This document shows positions 32,186 through 39,912 of a stretch of 43,774 nucleotides of DNA, one piece after another. Numbering within the stretch: position 1 is the stretch's first letter; every line of letters begins with the position of its first letter. The position numbers and the translations under genes were made by a program. The DNA comes from Bacteroidales bacterium (GTDB taxonomy: Bacteria; Bacteroidota; Bacteroidia; Bacteroidales; UBA932), in NCBI GenBank assembly GCA_017509685.1, contig JAFWPA010000050.1, forward strand, positions 1 through 43,774, given 5' to 3'. The notes beneath the pieces were generated by a model. That model ran no database searches. It worked only from the letters and a program-made list of their open reading frames with translations, and was not told where the DNA came from.

Positions 32186-32391
32186 AGCTTGAGGAAGCCA
32201 TGGTGTACCTGCTGGCGACGAGTCAACATGGAATGAAGACGGAGCAGATTGCCAGGGAACTGGAGATGCGCGGTCTGGTGCCCCGGCGTGCAGGTAGGCC
32301 ACCGCTGGATGGGAGGGTCATTGCGGCTATTGTGTACAAGCATCCGGAGATCTTTTGCTTCAATGAAGGACGTGTGAGGCTGCTGATGTAA
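32182..32391 (+). CDS. Small HARE-HTH-like winged-helix protein
   Basis: 69 residues. LEEAMVYLLATSQHGMKTEQIARELEMRGLV followed by RPPLDGRVIAAIVYKHPEIFCFNEGRVRLL has the order of the HARE-HTH domain: helix, loop with targeting helix, then a strand pair ending in a hydrophobic tail. Such domains often occur in restriction and chromatin proteins. The match is by eye. It is the last gene of the trio; 15 bases later lies repeat copy D. Confidence 0.55.
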   Translation: MKLEEAMVYLLATSQHGMKTEQIARELEMRGLVPRRAGRPPLDGRVIAAIVYKHPEIFCFNEGRVRLLM

Positions 32392-32406
32392 TATACTTAA
32401 ACTATG

Positions 32407-32427
32407 ACGGGCAGGCCCGTTGGCGGG
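32407..32427 (+). repeat. Structured repeat, truncated copy D
   Basis: ACGGGC (32407-32412) pairs with GCCCGT (32415-32420), then TGGCGGG. The start aligns with copies B and C (GGGCGGGTCCGTTGGCG versus GGGCAGGCCCGTTGGCG). The rest of the element is missing, and a GTGAAAAAAG run follows. Between here and 32589 nothing else is evident apart from a GACCTTTG-like -7 near 32530. Confidence 0.5.
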
Positions 32428-32589
32428 TGAAAAAAGTTCGTTTTCTAACTAATTGATAATCAGTACTAGTTTCATTTTGGTGTGTGACATTCATTGAGGT
32501 GCCTTCTTGCAGGTGTGCAGAATTGTTGTGACCTTTGCAGTGCAAAAAAGAAAGCGACTTGCAAAAAGTAACAATTAAAATAGAAAGCA

Positions 32590-33429
32590 ATGAAAAAAGT
32601 ATTAACCCTCTCAACAATTCTGATTATGGCACTCTCTTGCAACACCAAACCCCAGAACCCCAAGTTCACGGAAATTTCCCTTCCCAACGCAACTGTGTAT
32701 GTTTACAATACCGGTGACGCTCTGGGTGATGCCAGCTACATCGTAGAAGGCAAAAAAGGTCTTGTAACTATCGAGACTCCCCTGTTCAAGGAGAACCTCG
32801 TAGAGTTTGAGCAGTTCGTTAAAGAACTTGGTAAACCCGTAGTGGCCGAGTTGGCCAATTATCATGTGGGCGGTACCCACGACCGTCCGGTGGTGATGGC
32901 CGAAGGTATGGGCACCTTTACCAAAGAAGGCGCTTACGCTGCTATGATGGCCGGTTTTCAGCAGGGTTTCGGCGATGCAATTGTGGACCTGCCTACCGGT
33001 AAAGTGACTGAGATTCCGTTTGGCGGAAAGGCCACCTATGCCGGTGTGAATTTCGAGTTCAACCACGGCTCTGCTGCCGATTTCCCTGGCGCAGCCATCC
33101 TGATTGATGGTACAGCACTTCTTACCCACTGGGCACCTGCCAAGGCTCACATGAATAACCTGCAGCTGGGTTCTGCCGCTGCCGTGGATGCCGAACTGGA
33201 TCTTCTCCAGGCCATGAAAGCCTCCGGTGCCAAGTACTTCCTGGGTGGTCACGGTGGTGCAGCCGACGCAGAGGCTCTTGCCTTCAAGACCGCTTATGTA
33301 ACCACGGTAAAGGAACTCCTGGTCCAGTATGACAATGCTGCTGCCTTCGCACAAGCACTGAAAGCTGCTTATCCCGGTCTTCCCGGCGAGGAAGGTGTCG
33401 ATGCCCTGGCCGAAGCCTTGTATAAATAA
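32590..33429 (+). CDS. Lipoprotein with degenerate metallo-beta-lactamase-like fold
   Basis: 279 residues with a lipoprotein-type signal (ILIMALSC). The order of elements fits the MBL fold: VYVYNTGDALGDASYIVEGKKGLVTIETPLF, then an HxxG-type loop in LANYHVGGTHDRPV, and a late FLGGHGG. The classic HxHxDH zinc motif is replaced by YHVGGTHD, so metal binding may be altered. The substrate is unknown. An HxlR regulator gene follows in the same direction with its own promoter; the pair may respond to the same signal. Confidence 0.6.
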   Translation: MKKVLTLSTILIMALSCNTKPQNPKFTEISLPNATVYVYNTGDALGDASYIVEGKKGLVTIETPLFKENLVEFEQFVKELGKPVVAELANYHVGGTHDRPVVMAEGMGTFTKEGAYAAMMAGFQQGFGDAIVDLPTGKVTEIPFGGKATYAGVNFEFNHGSAADFPGAAILIDGTALLTHWAPAKAHMNNLQLGSAAAVDAELDLLQAMKASGAKYFLGGHGGAADAEALAFKTAYVTTVKELLVQYDNAAAFAQALKAAYPGLPGEEGVDALAEALYK

Positions 33430-33442
33430 CCCCAAAACTTAC

Positions 33443-33450
33443 TATCTTTG
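33443..33450 (+). promoter_or_regulatory. -7 element for the HxlR-DUF1848-toxin genes
   Basis: TATCTTTG, a perfect TAnnTTTG match, 22 bases before the ATG at 33473. A TTG at 33418-33420 is three bases too far for an ideal -33. Confidence 0.55.
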
Positions 33451-33472
33451 CGTAACTCTATAAAAGAAAGCA

Positions 33473-33844
33473 ATGGATAGAAAAGAACTTCAGAGCGCAG
33501 TATTTCCGGATTGTCCCATCCGGAATATACTGTCTCGTTTTACCGACAAATGGACTTTACTGGTGCTCTACACCCTGGAACAGAAAGGTACGCAACGTTT
33601 CAATGACTTGCACCGCGGTATCCCTGACATCTCCCAGAAGATGCTTACCATTACGCTGAAGGCGCTCACGGATGACGGATTCCTCACCAGGACGCTCTAT
33701 CCGGCTGTGCCGCCGAAGGTGGAATACAGCCTGACAGACCGAGCAAAGAGTGTTATGCCCTATCTGGACAGCCTGCTCCAGTGGTCCATCGACAACTTTG
33801 ACGCCATCATGGCCGACAGGAAGGCCAATAACGAAAGCAAGTAA
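33473..33844 (+). CDS. HxlR-family winged-helix regulator
   Basis: 123 residues. The family pattern is clear: CPIRNILSRFTDKWTLLVLYTLEQKGTQRFNDLHRGIPDISQKMLTITLKAL with the recognition helix around SQKMLT. Then comes the wing (GFLTRTLYPAVPPKVEYSLTD). The single Cys before the domain is the residue that senses electrophiles in some HxlR proteins. The stop overlaps the next ATG as TAATG, so it is translationally coupled to the DUF1848 gene. Confidence 0.9.
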   Translation: MDRKELQSAVFPDCPIRNILSRFTDKWTLLVLYTLEQKGTQRFNDLHRGIPDISQKMLTITLKALTDDGFLTRTLYPAVPPKVEYSLTDRAKSVMPYLDSLLQWSIDNFDAIMADRKANNESK

Positions 33845-34773
33845 TGATTCTGAACACCGGCGGGCGAACGGATACCGTCCAGTATTACAGCGAGTGGTTA
33901 TTGAACCGCTTCCGGGAAGGTTATGTCCTTTCCCGGAACCCGCTGTTTCCTGAAATAGTGAACCGGATTGAACTGAATCCAGAAACAATTGATGTGGTGG
34001 TATTCTGCTCCAAGGATTACAGCCCCATCCTGGAGCGCCTGTACGAGATCTCAGACCGGTTCAACTGCTATTATCACTATACGATTACCGCCTATGATGA
34101 AGATATAGAGCCGCGTGTGCCTTCTATCGAGAAGAGCATCGACACGCTCAAACGCCTGGCCGATCAGGTGGGGCCGGAGAAAATCGGCTGGAGATACGAT
34201 CCTGTGCTCCTGACGGACAAATATACCATCCAGCGGCATCTGGATACCTTCGGTTGGATGGCTGGGGAGTTGACGCCTTTTGTAGACCGCTGCATTTTCT
34301 CCTTTGTGGAGATGTACAAGAAACTTGAGGTGAACATGCCCGAGTTGAAACCAGTATCGGAAGCCGAGAAACTCACGCTTGCTGAAGGATTGGGCCGGAT
34401 TGCCCGGGAAAACAGCCTCTGGCTTCAAACCTGTGCCACCAAGGAGAACTATGAGCAGTTCGGTATCCACACCAGCGGCTGCATGACTACGGAAATCTTC
34501 AGCAAAGCACTCGGCCTGGACTTCAAGAAAACGCCGCACAAAGGCAACCGGGCCGGATGCCTCTGCATGGAGAGCCGGGGCCTTGGCGACTACAATTCTT
34601 GCCCTAACGGTTGCCGTTATTGCTATGCCAATAAGGATCACAACAAGGCCATGCAGAACTACTTGACGCATGATCCGGATTCTCCCCTGCTGCTGGGACA
34701 TCTTAGGCCGAACGACCGGATTCAGCCTTCAAGGCAGGTTAGTATGCTTAATCGGGAATTGTCGCTGTTTTGA
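33844..34773 (+). CDS. DUF1848 family protein, probable radical-SAM-like Fe-S protein
   Basis: 309 residues. The N-terminus MILNTGGRTDTVQYYSEWL and the middle segments (VDVVVFCSKDY, YYHYTITAYDEDIEPRVP) match DUF1848. Near the C-terminus the Cys cluster CLCMESRGLGDYNSCPNGCRYCYAN contains CxxxCxYC, a likely Fe-S site. The family is related in layout to spore photoproduct lyase-type enzymes; its reaction is not known. It is coupled to the HxlR gene upstream and, through a TGATG overlap, to a toxin-like gene downstream. Confidence 0.85.
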   Translation: MILNTGGRTDTVQYYSEWLLNRFREGYVLSRNPLFPEIVNRIELNPETIDVVVFCSKDYSPILERLYEISDRFNCYYHYTITAYDEDIEPRVPSIEKSIDTLKRLADQVGPEKIGWRYDPVLLTDKYTIQRHLDTFGWMAGELTPFVDRCIFSFVEMYKKLEVNMPELKPVSEAEKLTLAEGLGRIARENSLWLQTCATKENYEQFGIHTSGCMTTEIFSKALGLDFKKTPHKGNRAGCLCMESRGLGDYNSCPNGCRYCYANKDHNKAMQNYLTHDPDSPLLLGHLRPNDRIQPSRQVSMLNRELSLF

Positions 34774-35060
34774 TGTACGAAATCCGTTATACCAAGGGAG
34801 GTGAAAAGGACCGCGTGAAGTTGATGCGCAGCCCTTATGCAGATATTTCAGAGACCATCCTGACCCAGCTCCGGGCAGATCCTTATTCAAACAGCGGAGG
34901 CGGACTGGAGAAAGTGGATGACGGAGATATCTTTTACGTCAGAAGGATAAGTGCCAAGCACAGACTGGTCTATCAGATTGACGAAGACGTGCAGGAAATC
35001 CTCATCTGGGAGATGTGGAACCACTATGACCGGATGGGACAGAAGAAGCGGAAGAGATGA
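34773..35060 (+). CDS. YoeB/Txe-like toxin of the RelE superfamily
   Basis: 95 residues from the ATG at 34773, which overlaps the DUF1848 stop as TGATG. The family features are a basic N-terminus, ISETILTQLRADPYSNSGG, and the C-terminal RRISAKHRLVYQIDEDVQEILIW followed by NHYD. The Arg, His and terminal Tyr positions match YoeB, an mRNA interferase acting in the ribosome. No recognisable antitoxin is beside it: upstream is DUF1848 and the next gene encodes a basic protein. Confidence 0.75.
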   Translation: MYEIRYTKGGEKDRVKLMRSPYADISETILTQLRADPYSNSGGGLEKVDDGDIFYVRRISAKHRLVYQIDEDVQEILIWEMWNHYDRMGQKKRKR

Positions 35061-35102
35061 ATTAGCAACGGAAGGCGTAACATTTGCATCTATAGGCAGT
35101 AA

Positions 35103-35342
35103 ATGATAAACGTTATGAAACCGAAGAGAAAACTGAAGAAGCTGCGAATTACGGTGGCGGACTTTATGCTCGCGAACCGCAGAGCGGCCCGGATGGAAGA
35201 GATATCCGAGCACGGGAGGCCGGTTTCAATGCGATCGGCGCTCCACAAATCGAAAAAGGTCTATGACCGCAAGCGTCTGAAAAGGGCAGGCATCATCAGT
35301 GATGACTGTCCTTCATTTTTATACCGTGTAGATCAGTCTTAG
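35103..35342 (+). CDS. Small basic Bacteroidales protein, unknown
   Basis: 79 residues with many Lys/Arg (KPKRKLKKLRITVADFMLANRRAARMEE, then HKSKKVYDRKRLKRAG). It resembles short basic proteins often found in Bacteroidales accessory regions. There is no known domain. The 43-base gap after the toxin gene contains AACATTTG, a poor -7. It could bind nucleic acid. Its position after the toxin raises the question of an unusual antitoxin, but a basic charge argues against it. Confidence 0.6.
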   Translation: MINVMKPKRKLKKLRITVADFMLANRRAARMEEISEHGRPVSMRSALHKSKKVYDRKRLKRAGIISDDCPSFLYRVDQS

Positions 35343-35370
35343 GAAGTCGGTGCCGAGGGCGATGCTTGTT

Positions 35371-35934
35371 TCATAGCGGGAGCAACCTGGCTGTCATTTC
35401 CTTCCTGAACACGAACATCTCATCGTCCATATTCCAGTTTTCCTCCATTTCCTCCGGAACGGCGGGACCGTGGTGGTGCTTGTTCCAGAATTCGACGATA
35501 TGGAAGCCGCAGCGGTTCACGTAGAAGTGGATGTTGCGCTTCTCGAAGTAAGGGGTAATGGTCTCCCAGACTATAATCTCCGGATGAAGCGCTTCCACGG
35601 CCTTCCAAGCGGCCTGGCCGATGCCTTTACTGTGGCATTCCGGAAGGACAAACAGCAGTTCAAGCTCGCCTTTCGCCGCCTCCTTGTCAATCTGAAGCAC
35701 GACGCCGCCCACCTTCTGGCCGTCTAGGACGATCCGGTAGGTCTCGGCATTCTCTCCGCCGATGGAATTCTCTATCGTCTTACGAGAAATCACCTCTTCT
35801 CCCTCTTCGCAACGTTCGTCCCGCATCCCGAATTCCTGCTGGGCACCATACTTGAACGCCCACTGGTTGTCCAGGATGAACTGCTCCCGGTCCTCGGGCT
35901 GCAAAGGAACTAGTATGACTTCAGGCAGTTTCAT
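35371..35934 (-). CDS. GNAT-family acetyltransferase
   Basis: 187 residues from the ATG at 35934 (MKLPEVILVPLQPEDREQF); an upstream frame to 36114 adds 60 residues that do not fit the fold. Motif A is LLFVLPECHSKGIGQAAWKAVEAL near residue 108, followed by YFEKRNIHFYVNRCGFHIVEFW. A chromosomal acetyltransferase of unknown substrate. It converges with the small basic gene and lies 118 bases after the lipoprotein gene on the same strand. Confidence 0.85.
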   Translation of the reverse strand: MKLPEVILVPLQPEDREQFILDNQWAFKYGAQQEFGMRDERCEEGEEVISRKTIENSIGGENAETYRIVLDGQKVGGVVLQIDKEAAKGELELLFVLPECHSKGIGQAAWKAVEALHPEIIVWETITPYFEKRNIHFYVNRCGFHIVEFWNKHHHGPAVPEEMEENWNMDDEMFVFRKEMTARLLPL

Positions 35935-36052
35935 TAGTGCTGATAAATGTGAATTTACCTTATTTGTTTGAATTCTTTTTCTCCCTATAGTAACTGACAA
36001 AATGCCCCGTGGCCACAACAACACATGCAGAGAAACCAAGAATTTTCCTGCT

Positions 36053-36529
36053 TTATACTCCTGCTTGAGTGCCCTCCCAGACAATTGTCCATAAGTTGTC
36101 TCCAGCATCAACATGCTCTTTGTAATAGGTAAAATCTTTAGCTATCAATACTTCGACAGTGATTCTCCTATTTTCTGTTGATTGGTTTTCCGGAATATCA
36201 AACCAGACACGTAGGCATTGATCATTACGATCATCAGTTATCATTTCCACATTCGGATACTGATTTGCAGTGGAAGGAGACCAATTATTAACAATATACT
36301 GCTCTGCGACAAGACCATCAAAACTAATCCGATACTCAAAGGCCTGATAGATTCCTTCAACATGAATTTTAGTTAGAATCATCGCGACATCAAAAGAATA
36401 ATGGCCACCTCTTGCAGGAATATCAGAGGATATTTTCTCCGATAATTCTACTTCATATTTGGGCGAAGGAAAGCATCCCGTGACACATAAAAAGGTTGCG
36501 ATAAGAATCGTAAAATACTTAATGCTCAT
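36053..36529 (-). CDS. Small lipoprotein, AT-rich, unknown
   Basis: 158 residues from the ATG at 36529; an earlier ATG at 36577 lies on the -7 element and was rejected. The signal peptide MSIKYFTILIATFLCVTGC has a good lipobox (VTGC). The mature part is a beta-rich domain (GGHYSFDVAMILTKIHVEGIYQAF, then RRITVEVLIAKDFTYY) of the Ig-like type seen in Bacteroidales surface lipoproteins. Its base composition is clearly more AT-rich than the genes around, suggesting separate acquisition. Confidence 0.7.
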   Translation of the reverse strand: MSIKYFTILIATFLCVTGCFPSPKYEVELSEKISSDIPARGGHYSFDVAMILTKIHVEGIYQAFEYRISFDGLVAEQYIVNNWSPSTANQYPNVEMITDDRNDQCLRVWFDIPENQSTENRRITVEVLIAKDFTYYKEHVDAGDNLWTIVWEGTQAGV

Positions 36530-36564
36530 AGAAATCTTTTGATGTAAATCTCGATTTAGCGAAG

Positions 36565-36572
36565 CAAAGTTA
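36565..36572 (-). promoter_or_regulatory. -7 element of the AT-rich lipoprotein gene
   Basis: On the minus strand TAACTTTG, matching TAnnTTTG, 35 bases before the ATG at 36529; no clear -33. Confidence 0.5.
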
Positions 36573-36630
36573 CGCATTTTCTGTGAGACGCCGTGCAGGA
36601 TTATTCCACAATAATTCTTGACATTCCATC

Positions 36631-37293
36631 CTATCCCTCCGCCCGCAGATAGCCATGCCGCACCAAGTCTTCCCGGCTACGGACTTGGTTGGTGTAGCCG
36701 TCGGCAATGACAAAGAGGTTGTCTGCAACGGAGGAGATGGCGTCGTAGTTGTGGTCGGTGATAATGATGCCGTGGTCCTTGGCCCGCTCCCGTATCATGG
36801 CCTTCACGTCTTCAATGTTTACAGGATCAACCTGGGTGAAGGGCTCATCCAAAATGTAGAAAGGAGCGTCGCTGTGCAGCACCAGATAGAGTTCGGCCAG
36901 CCTGGCTTCGCCACCGGAGAGTTCATAGATGGGCGAATCGTATTGTCGGGAGAACTTGGGGAAGCGGTTGACAAAGGTCCAGTAGTTCACGCCATACAGG
37001 TCAAATGCCCGGTGCAGTTTCATTCCTTCAGGAATCAGCCTGCCCTGCGGCAGATACTTGATGGAATGGCCTATAATCTGCCGGTTAACCGGCTTCTCAT
37101 CTATACTCACCATCACATTCTCCACCCGCAGGCCGCCCATCAGTGCGCGGAACATACAGGACTTGCCGGCACCGTTCCGGCCCAGCAGACCGGTGACCAT
37201 TCCCGTCTCGGAGGTGATATACCCGCCGGTGAGGACAGTTTTCTCCCCGAAACGGACCACCACGCTATCCACTATGAGCCGATGCTTATCCAT
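36631..37293 (-). CDS. ABC transporter ATP-binding protein
   Basis: 220 residues, single ATPase domain. Walker A is GLLGRNGAGKSCMF near residue 33, the signature is ELSGGEARLAE near residue 125, Walker B is FYILDEPFTQVDP, and the H-loop is IIITDHNYDAI. The overall pattern is that of the LptB/LivF-like group. It overlaps by 8 bases the end of a gene for a 105-residue membrane protein, which may be the partner. Exporter or importer cannot be told. Confidence 0.9.
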   Translation of the reverse strand: MDKHRLIVDSVVVRFGEKTVLTGGYITSETGMVTGLLGRNGAGKSCMFRALMGGLRVENVMVSIDEKPVNRQIIGHSIKYLPQGRLIPEGMKLHRAFDLYGVNYWTFVNRFPKFSRQYDSPIYELSGGEARLAELYLVLHSDAPFYILDEPFTQVDPVNIEDVKAMIRERAKDHGIIITDHNYDAISSVADNLFVIADGYTNQVRSREDLVRHGYLRAEG

Positions 37294-37603
37294 GGAAGAT
37301 AAGGACAGATGTTAACAGGATGGCGAGCGCCAGGAAATCGGCCAGAATTACGCTGATTTCCAGTTTTCTGCGCGAAAGGCCCAGGTTGATGTAGAAGAAG
37401 ATGGCATCCCGGTCCCGGAATCTACTCACCAAATACAGAGTAATGGATGTAACCACTACCTTGATGATGAAGCAATCCACAAAGAATGTATAGGAGATCT
37501 CGCTCAAGAGGTAGTTCATGCATACCAGATTGTACACGGCACCGATGAGCAACTGCGCTCTTCCGTAGCGCAATGTAAGGGATATGCGGTCGAGAAGGGT
37601 CAT
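37286..37603 (-). CDS. Small membrane protein, probable partner of the ABC ATPase
   Basis: 105 residues with about three membrane helices (LLIGAVYNLVCMNYLL, FFVDCFIIKVVVTSITLYLV and VILADFLALAILLTSVLIF) and a basic loop FYINLGLSRRKLEIS that looks like an ABC-permease coupling helix. It is too short to be a full permease unless it forms oligomers. The coding overlap with the ATPase gene supports a two-gene transporter. No known family is assigned. Confidence 0.65.
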   Translation of the reverse strand: MTLLDRISLTLRYGRAQLLIGAVYNLVCMNYLLSEISYTFFVDCFIIKVVVTSITLYLVSRFRDRDAIFFYINLGLSRRKLEISVILADFLALAILLTSVLIFHG

Positions 37604-37863
37604 TGAGGGATAGAATCAATACAGAACGGAGAATACAACAAGAATCAAGCCTGTGCAACATACCCTACATCCATAAACGAAAGAAGCCCCACTTTCGGAT
37701 GGCCTTTTCGTATCAAATATGGTTTAGCTTCTGTAAAAAACTTATTATCAGGTAGTTATTTGAATGTTCAAAAACTCTGGGTATTCACAGGGGAAGTCTG
37801 AGGCCGGCTAATAGCCATTATTTGGCATGATGCCACCTGACTTAACTATCCCAAAGTGCAGGC
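37604..37863. other. Gene-free 260-base stretch
   Basis: No open frame with family features. It holds a weak hairpin near 37685-37712 (AAGCCCC with GGCCTT) and otherwise AT-rich sequence. Confidence 0.4.
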
Positions 37864-38469
37864 TTATTTTGAGAAATACTTATTGTTGGCTTTGACCAGT
37901 TTCTCAAAGAATTGATGCATCCACTCATCAACATTATCCACTCTGAGGCCACTTCCTTTAACAGTATAAAAGGCTACTTCATCGGCATTATCCAGCCACA
38001 GATAGAAGACATAAAGAATCTTATGGTAATCATTCTCTATTGCTGCTCTTGACAGAACTTCAAAACCACTTCTTGCCGTTCTTTCTCCATGGAGGACTTC
38101 ACCCGCTATACTCATCACGTATGAAGAATAAGCTATTTCAGGACTAACTTGGATATCCAATTCCTGAAAAACAGTATCCAGAAGGTTGGCAAAAGCAAAG
38201 GGATTCATGTTCAAATCCTCACCGGCTAACTGAACAATACCAGGAGTTTCAAGTCCATTCTCCATCATATCAACAGCCCAATACTTCCATTCTTTTGAAA
38301 TACCATGCTGCCTGATGTACTTATAAAACATCTTGCCAGTGCCTGGAACTCTTTGCAGAATAGTCTGTAACTTCTCAGAGGGCTCAAGATAGTGCGGTAT
38401 CAAATCATCAGGCACCATAGTTTCCTCTGGTGCAGTCTTGTTTCGGAAAAGTTTCTTTAACAGATTCAT
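37864..38469 (-). CDS. Hypothetical soluble protein, AT-rich
   Basis: 201 residues from the ATG at 38469 (MNLLKKLFRNKTAPEET), which matches the TATCTTTG promoter 21 bases upstream; the longer frame to 38508 was rejected. The sequence is largely helical with repeated aromatic patches (FAFANLLDTVFQELDIQ, YHKILYVFYLWLDNADEV). There is no signal peptide or known domain. Base composition is more AT-rich than the flanks, like the lipoprotein at 36.1 kb. Confidence 0.65.
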   Translation of the reverse strand: MNLLKKLFRNKTAPEETMVPDDLIPHYLEPSEKLQTILQRVPGTGKMFYKYIRQHGISKEWKYWAVDMMENGLETPGIVQLAGEDLNMNPFAFANLLDTVFQELDIQVSPEIAYSSYVMSIAGEVLHGERTARSGFEVLSRAAIENDYHKILYVFYLWLDNADEVAFYTVKGSGLRVDNVDEWMHQFFEKLVKANNKYFSK

Positions 38470-38489
38470 TTGGGCAATTCCTGAATAAA

Positions 38490-38497
38490 CAAAGATA
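38490..38497 (-). promoter_or_regulatory. -7 element of the hypothetical gene
   Basis: On the minus strand TATCTTTG, a perfect match to TAnnTTTG, 21 bases before the ATG at 38469. Confidence 0.6.
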
Positions 38498-38591
38498 CAA
38501 TTTTTCATCCAAAACTTGCTATTCCTCCTCTTTCAATTCGGGAGGACGTCCTTCAAAAATGGGTAGTAATTGGGTGGTTAACAACAGAAAA

Positions 38592-38613
38592 AGCCAGGGC
38601 AGAAACCCTGGCT
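38592..38613 (-). terminator. Terminator of the sigma-factor operon
   Basis: AGCCAGGG (38592-38599) pairs perfectly with CCCTGGCT (38606-38613), loop of 6. On the minus strand it is followed by TTTTTCTG, as expected at the end of a minus-strand operon. Confidence 0.75.
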
Positions 38614-38669
38614 AATATCTACATCTTATTGATTATCAAATCAATACTCTTCCTCATTCCATAACGGGG

Positions 38670-38978
38670 TTATTTGAACGTGAAGATTTCAGTCGGTAGA
38701 AAACCGGGAGGTAGCAAAGATGCAGTTACGGCAGAAAGGATTACTACGGCAACGATGACACCAACTGCCAGGCGGACAGCCCTGAGGTCTCTCCGCGATA
38801 CTTCGAGAACAAGGCGGATGCAATCCTCTTTCTGCCGGTCCGGATTCATGGCCGCGGGAATAGGCATAGCGTTGATTTGGCGGACAACCTCTTTCAAGAA
38901 AGCCCCGCTGTTCTTTACCTCCGGCTTATGCTGCTGGAAGAACTGCTTTATATCTTTATCTTTCACCATTGTGTTCAA
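38670..38978 (-). CDS. Small membrane protein, probable anti-sigma factor
   Basis: 102 residues (an in-frame ATG at 38969 would give 99). The N-terminal 70 residues are charged and helical (DKDIKQFFQQHKPEVKNSGAFLKEVVRQI); then one membrane helix (LAVGVIVAVVILSAVTASLLP) and a short tail. It overlaps the ECF sigma gene by 23 bases, which is typical for co-translated anti-sigma factors. It is not a zinc-binding type by sequence. Confidence 0.65.
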   Translation of the reverse strand: MNTMVKDKDIKQFFQQHKPEVKNSGAFLKEVVRQINAMPIPAAMNPDRQKEDCIRLVLEVSRRDLRAVRLAVGVIVAVVILSAVTASLLPPGFLPTEIFTFK

Positions 38979-39444
38979 GGATTTTCTTCAAGTGTCTCCG
39001 CGCCCTGTGCAGATGTGACCGCACCGTCACAGCAGGCATTCCCAGAATATCAGAGATTTCTTTTGTGGAATAGTCCTCCATATAGAAGAGCAGGACGGCC
39101 GCCTTCTCTGAGGCCGATAACCCATTGATGGCAGCATACAAGGCGCTGTTGTCTTTACCATGATCGTCTTCCGAAGGGATTTGGTTTTCTTTTTCAGTAA
39201 TAGGTTCGGTGTCCAGGATTCTCTTTCCAACATGATTGCAGAAACAACTGTAGCCGATTCTGAGGAGCCAGGTGCTGAAGGAGGAACGCCCCTGGAATGT
39301 CCCGTAATGCAGGTACGCTTTCAGCAAAGTGTCCTGGGCAATGTCATCGGCCAGGAAGACATCACCATGACACATGCCGAGCAGGAACCTCCTTAAGGGC
39401 TCCTGCAAGGTGGAAATTTCGGCTATGAATTGCTCTCTGGTCAT
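38956..39444 (-). CDS. ECF-type RNA polymerase sigma factor
   Basis: 162 residues with region 2 (FLLGMCHGDVFLADDIAQDTLLKAYLHYGTFQGRSSFSTWLLRI, covering the -10-binding and WLLRI segments) and region 4 (LSASEKAAVLLFYMEDYSTKEISDILGMPAVTVRSHLHRARRHL, a helix-turn-helix). Standard ECF size. It is flanked by a DUF6249-type membrane protein gene upstream and the probable anti-sigma gene downstream. It probably transcribes its own operon; no target promoter was identified here. Confidence 0.92.
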   Translation of the reverse strand: MTREQFIAEISTLQEPLRRFLLGMCHGDVFLADDIAQDTLLKAYLHYGTFQGRSSFSTWLLRIGYSCFCNHVGKRILDTEPITEKENQIPSEDDHGKDNSALYAAINGLSASEKAAVLLFYMEDYSTKEISDILGMPAVTVRSHLHRARRHLKKILEHNGER

Positions 39445-39450
39445 CGGCCG

Positions 39451-39912
39451 TTACGCCGTCTTATTCATCCGTTTCTTTTGATTGAAATAGGATACCACGA
39501 ATGCAATTCCAACACCGAGTACAATGGCTGCCACAACCAGCACCAGGGTGACCACCAATGTGATGGGGACTAAGTCATCAACGTTGAAGGTAGATCCATT
39601 TGCTCGTTGTGCGTAGATTCCGTTCAGGTAAACATAGAAAATAATGGTAGCGACGGCGATTACAACCCCTGCGATGCTGAAGATAATTCCGTTGCGAAGG
39701 TTGTTCTGAAGCCGCTGCTCCTCGCTCACTGGATTGGTCAGGGATTTGGCGAGCATCTCGGGATCGACAATGCTTCCTTTCTCAATCTCCTTAAGAAGAA
39801 TCTCCTTTTTAGTTTTGAGAATGTTGCGCTTGTGTAGGTAGTAGAACATGATGGGCAGCAGGATAATCGCTGCGGGAATCAGAGCTTCAAGAAAATTGAA
39901 AAGACGATACAT
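39451..39912 (-). CDS. DUF6249-like membrane protein
   Basis: 153 residues. Three membrane helices (LIPAAIILLPIMFYYL, IIFSIAGVVIAVATIIFYVYL and VTLVLVVAAIVLGVGIAFVV) with a cytoplasmic charged loop (LKTKKEILLKEIEKGSIVDPEML). This is the layout of the small membrane protein that often accompanies ECF sigma modules in Bacteroidales. It lies six bases before the sigma gene and starts the operon. Signal input or membrane sensing is a guess from context. Confidence 0.65.
   Translation of the reverse strand: MYRLFNFLEALIPAAIILLPIMFYYLHKRNILKTKKEILLKEIEKGSIVDPEMLAKSLTNPVSEEQRLQNNLRNGIIFSIAGVVIAVATIIFYVYLNGIYAQRANGSTFNVDDLVPITLVVTLVLVVAAIVLGVGIAFVVSYFNQKKRMNKTA

Noticed and set aside
35103-35342. 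Antitoxin for the YoeB-like toxin
   Set aside because: The protein is strongly basic and lacks Phd/YefM or other antitoxin features, so the label is not justified.
37685-37712. Terminator after the hypothetical or ABC genes
   Set aside because: The stem has a mismatch and a poor tail, and it does not sit at the end of a called gene.
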